Shown one piece after another: positions 5,618 through 5,931 of a stretch of DNA of 5,931 nt. Positions within the stretch are counted from its first letter, which is position 1. The number at the start of each line of letters is the position of its first letter. The stretch is from Acidobacteriota bacterium (GTDB lineage Bacteria > Acidobacteriota > Vicinamibacteria > Vicinamibacterales > CAVVIG01). The stretch lies in contig QHWK01000497.1 in assembly GCA_003223775.1 (NCBI GenBank), positions 1 through 5,931 on the forward strand, in the 5' to 3' direction. The position numbers and the translations under genes were made by a program. The notes under the pieces were generated by a model. It did no database searches, was not told the DNA's origin, and saw only the letters and a program-made list of their open reading frames with translations.

Positions 5618-5931
5618 ACCGCCTCGCTCTCTTCTTCCGCGCGCCGCGACGGCGCGATGCCGAACGCTTTCATCTTGCGGTACAGGTTGCTGCGCTCGAC
5701 GCCGAGCACCTCGGCCGTCCGCGACATGTTGCCCTGCTGCTCGGCGAGCGTCCGCAGGATCAGATCGCGCTCGAAGTTGTCGCGCGCTTCGTGCAGCGTG
5801 AGCCGCTCGCCCGTCGTCTCGACGGCGGGCGCGGTGAGCGCGCCCGGATCGAGGAAGCTCAGATCGGAGGCCGAGATCGCGTCGCCCGGCACCATGATCA
5901 TCAGCCGCTCGATCACGTTGCGCAATTCGCG
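5614..5931 (-). CDS. NtrC-family sigma-54-dependent response regulator, C-terminal part
   Basis: Only the last 105 residues are present; the gene enters from beyond position 5931. The first codons read RELRNVIERLMIMVPG, the end of the AAA+ sigma-54 interaction domain (the GNVRELRN region). A linker with an ISASDLSFLD segment follows, then a Fis-type helix-turn-helix: ERDLILRTLAEQQGNMSR, TAEVLGVERSNLYRKMKAFGI, and a short acidic tail. Such proteins bind enhancer sites and drive sigma-54 promoters after phosphorylation by a histidine kinase. The HTH wording (SRTAEVLGVERSNLYRKMK) is closest, from memory, to NtrX-like regulators, but the receiver domain that would help decide is outside. Its TAG stop (5614-5616) interlocks with the convergent ftcD TAG in the palindrome CTAG, so no terminator separates the genes. 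Confidence 0.93.
   Translation of the reverse strand, partial: RELRNVIERLMIMVPGDAISASDLSFLDPGALTAPAVETTGERLTLHEARDNFERDLILRTLAEQQGNMSRTAEVLGVERSNLYRKMKAFGIAPSRRAEEESEAV

Noticed and set aside
5496..5801. Read-through C-terminus of ftcD in its first frame as a genuine novel domain
   Set aside because: It is Arg/Ser/Cys-rich without structure, while the real conserved FtcD end is found in the adjacent frame over the same bases.

Overview
The window is G+C-rich bacterial DNA with strong third-position G/C bias and very little non-coding space. Gene order and protein style (CinA next to PgpA, ThpR and PlsY; an RDD protein with an N-terminal zinc ribbon beside a TPR membrane protein; single-domain formimidoyltransferase; NtrC-family regulator) resemble environmental Acidobacteriota, perhaps Vicinamibacteria. 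That placement is a guess from memory, without marker genes or searches. The DNA looks chromosomal: I see no transposase, integrase, phage gene, CRISPR array, tRNA or rRNA.

Layout. Positions 1-4760 are one run of six leftward (minus-strand) genes, in transcription order: a TPR/single-pass membrane protein (3891-4760), a zinc-ribbon RDD membrane protein (2968-3894), pgpA (2394-2912), cinA (1117-2397), thpR (527-1099) and plsY (1-463, cut by the window edge). Two junctions are 4-nt start/stop overlaps (ATGA and GTGA), and the other gaps are 17 to 63 nt, so this is very probably one operon. A well-formed extended -10 promoter (TGTTATAAT on the minus strand, 4784-4792) precedes the first gene. 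To the right, ftcD (glutamate formimidoyltransferase) runs rightward from 4842, and its stop codon interlocks with that of a leftward NtrC-family regulator (5614-5931, C-terminal part only).

Function. The operon holds two membrane-phospholipid enzymes: PlsY, which makes lysophosphatidic acid, and PgpA, which makes phosphatidylglycerol. Between them lie two small-molecule/RNA enzymes: CinA, for pyridine-nucleotide salvage, and ThpR, a 2H phosphoesterase. Two uncharacterised membrane proteins lead the operon. FtcD would act in histidine degradation and one-carbon transfer, but this copy is broken.

Main points for a second look. (1) ftcD has lost an internal segment (about 115 nt by comparison with the family), and its two conserved ends are now in different frames; this is either a real pseudogene or an assembly error. 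(2) A G-rich ATTGGGG-heptamer element of about 110 bp sits across the RDD-pgpA junction, supplies the first residues of PgpA, and has 13-bp inverted arms on either side of the pgpA start codon. (3) Hairpin-forming inverted repeats lie between thpR and plsY and just before the operon's first start codon. I did not find a convincing new defence, mobile or RNA system.
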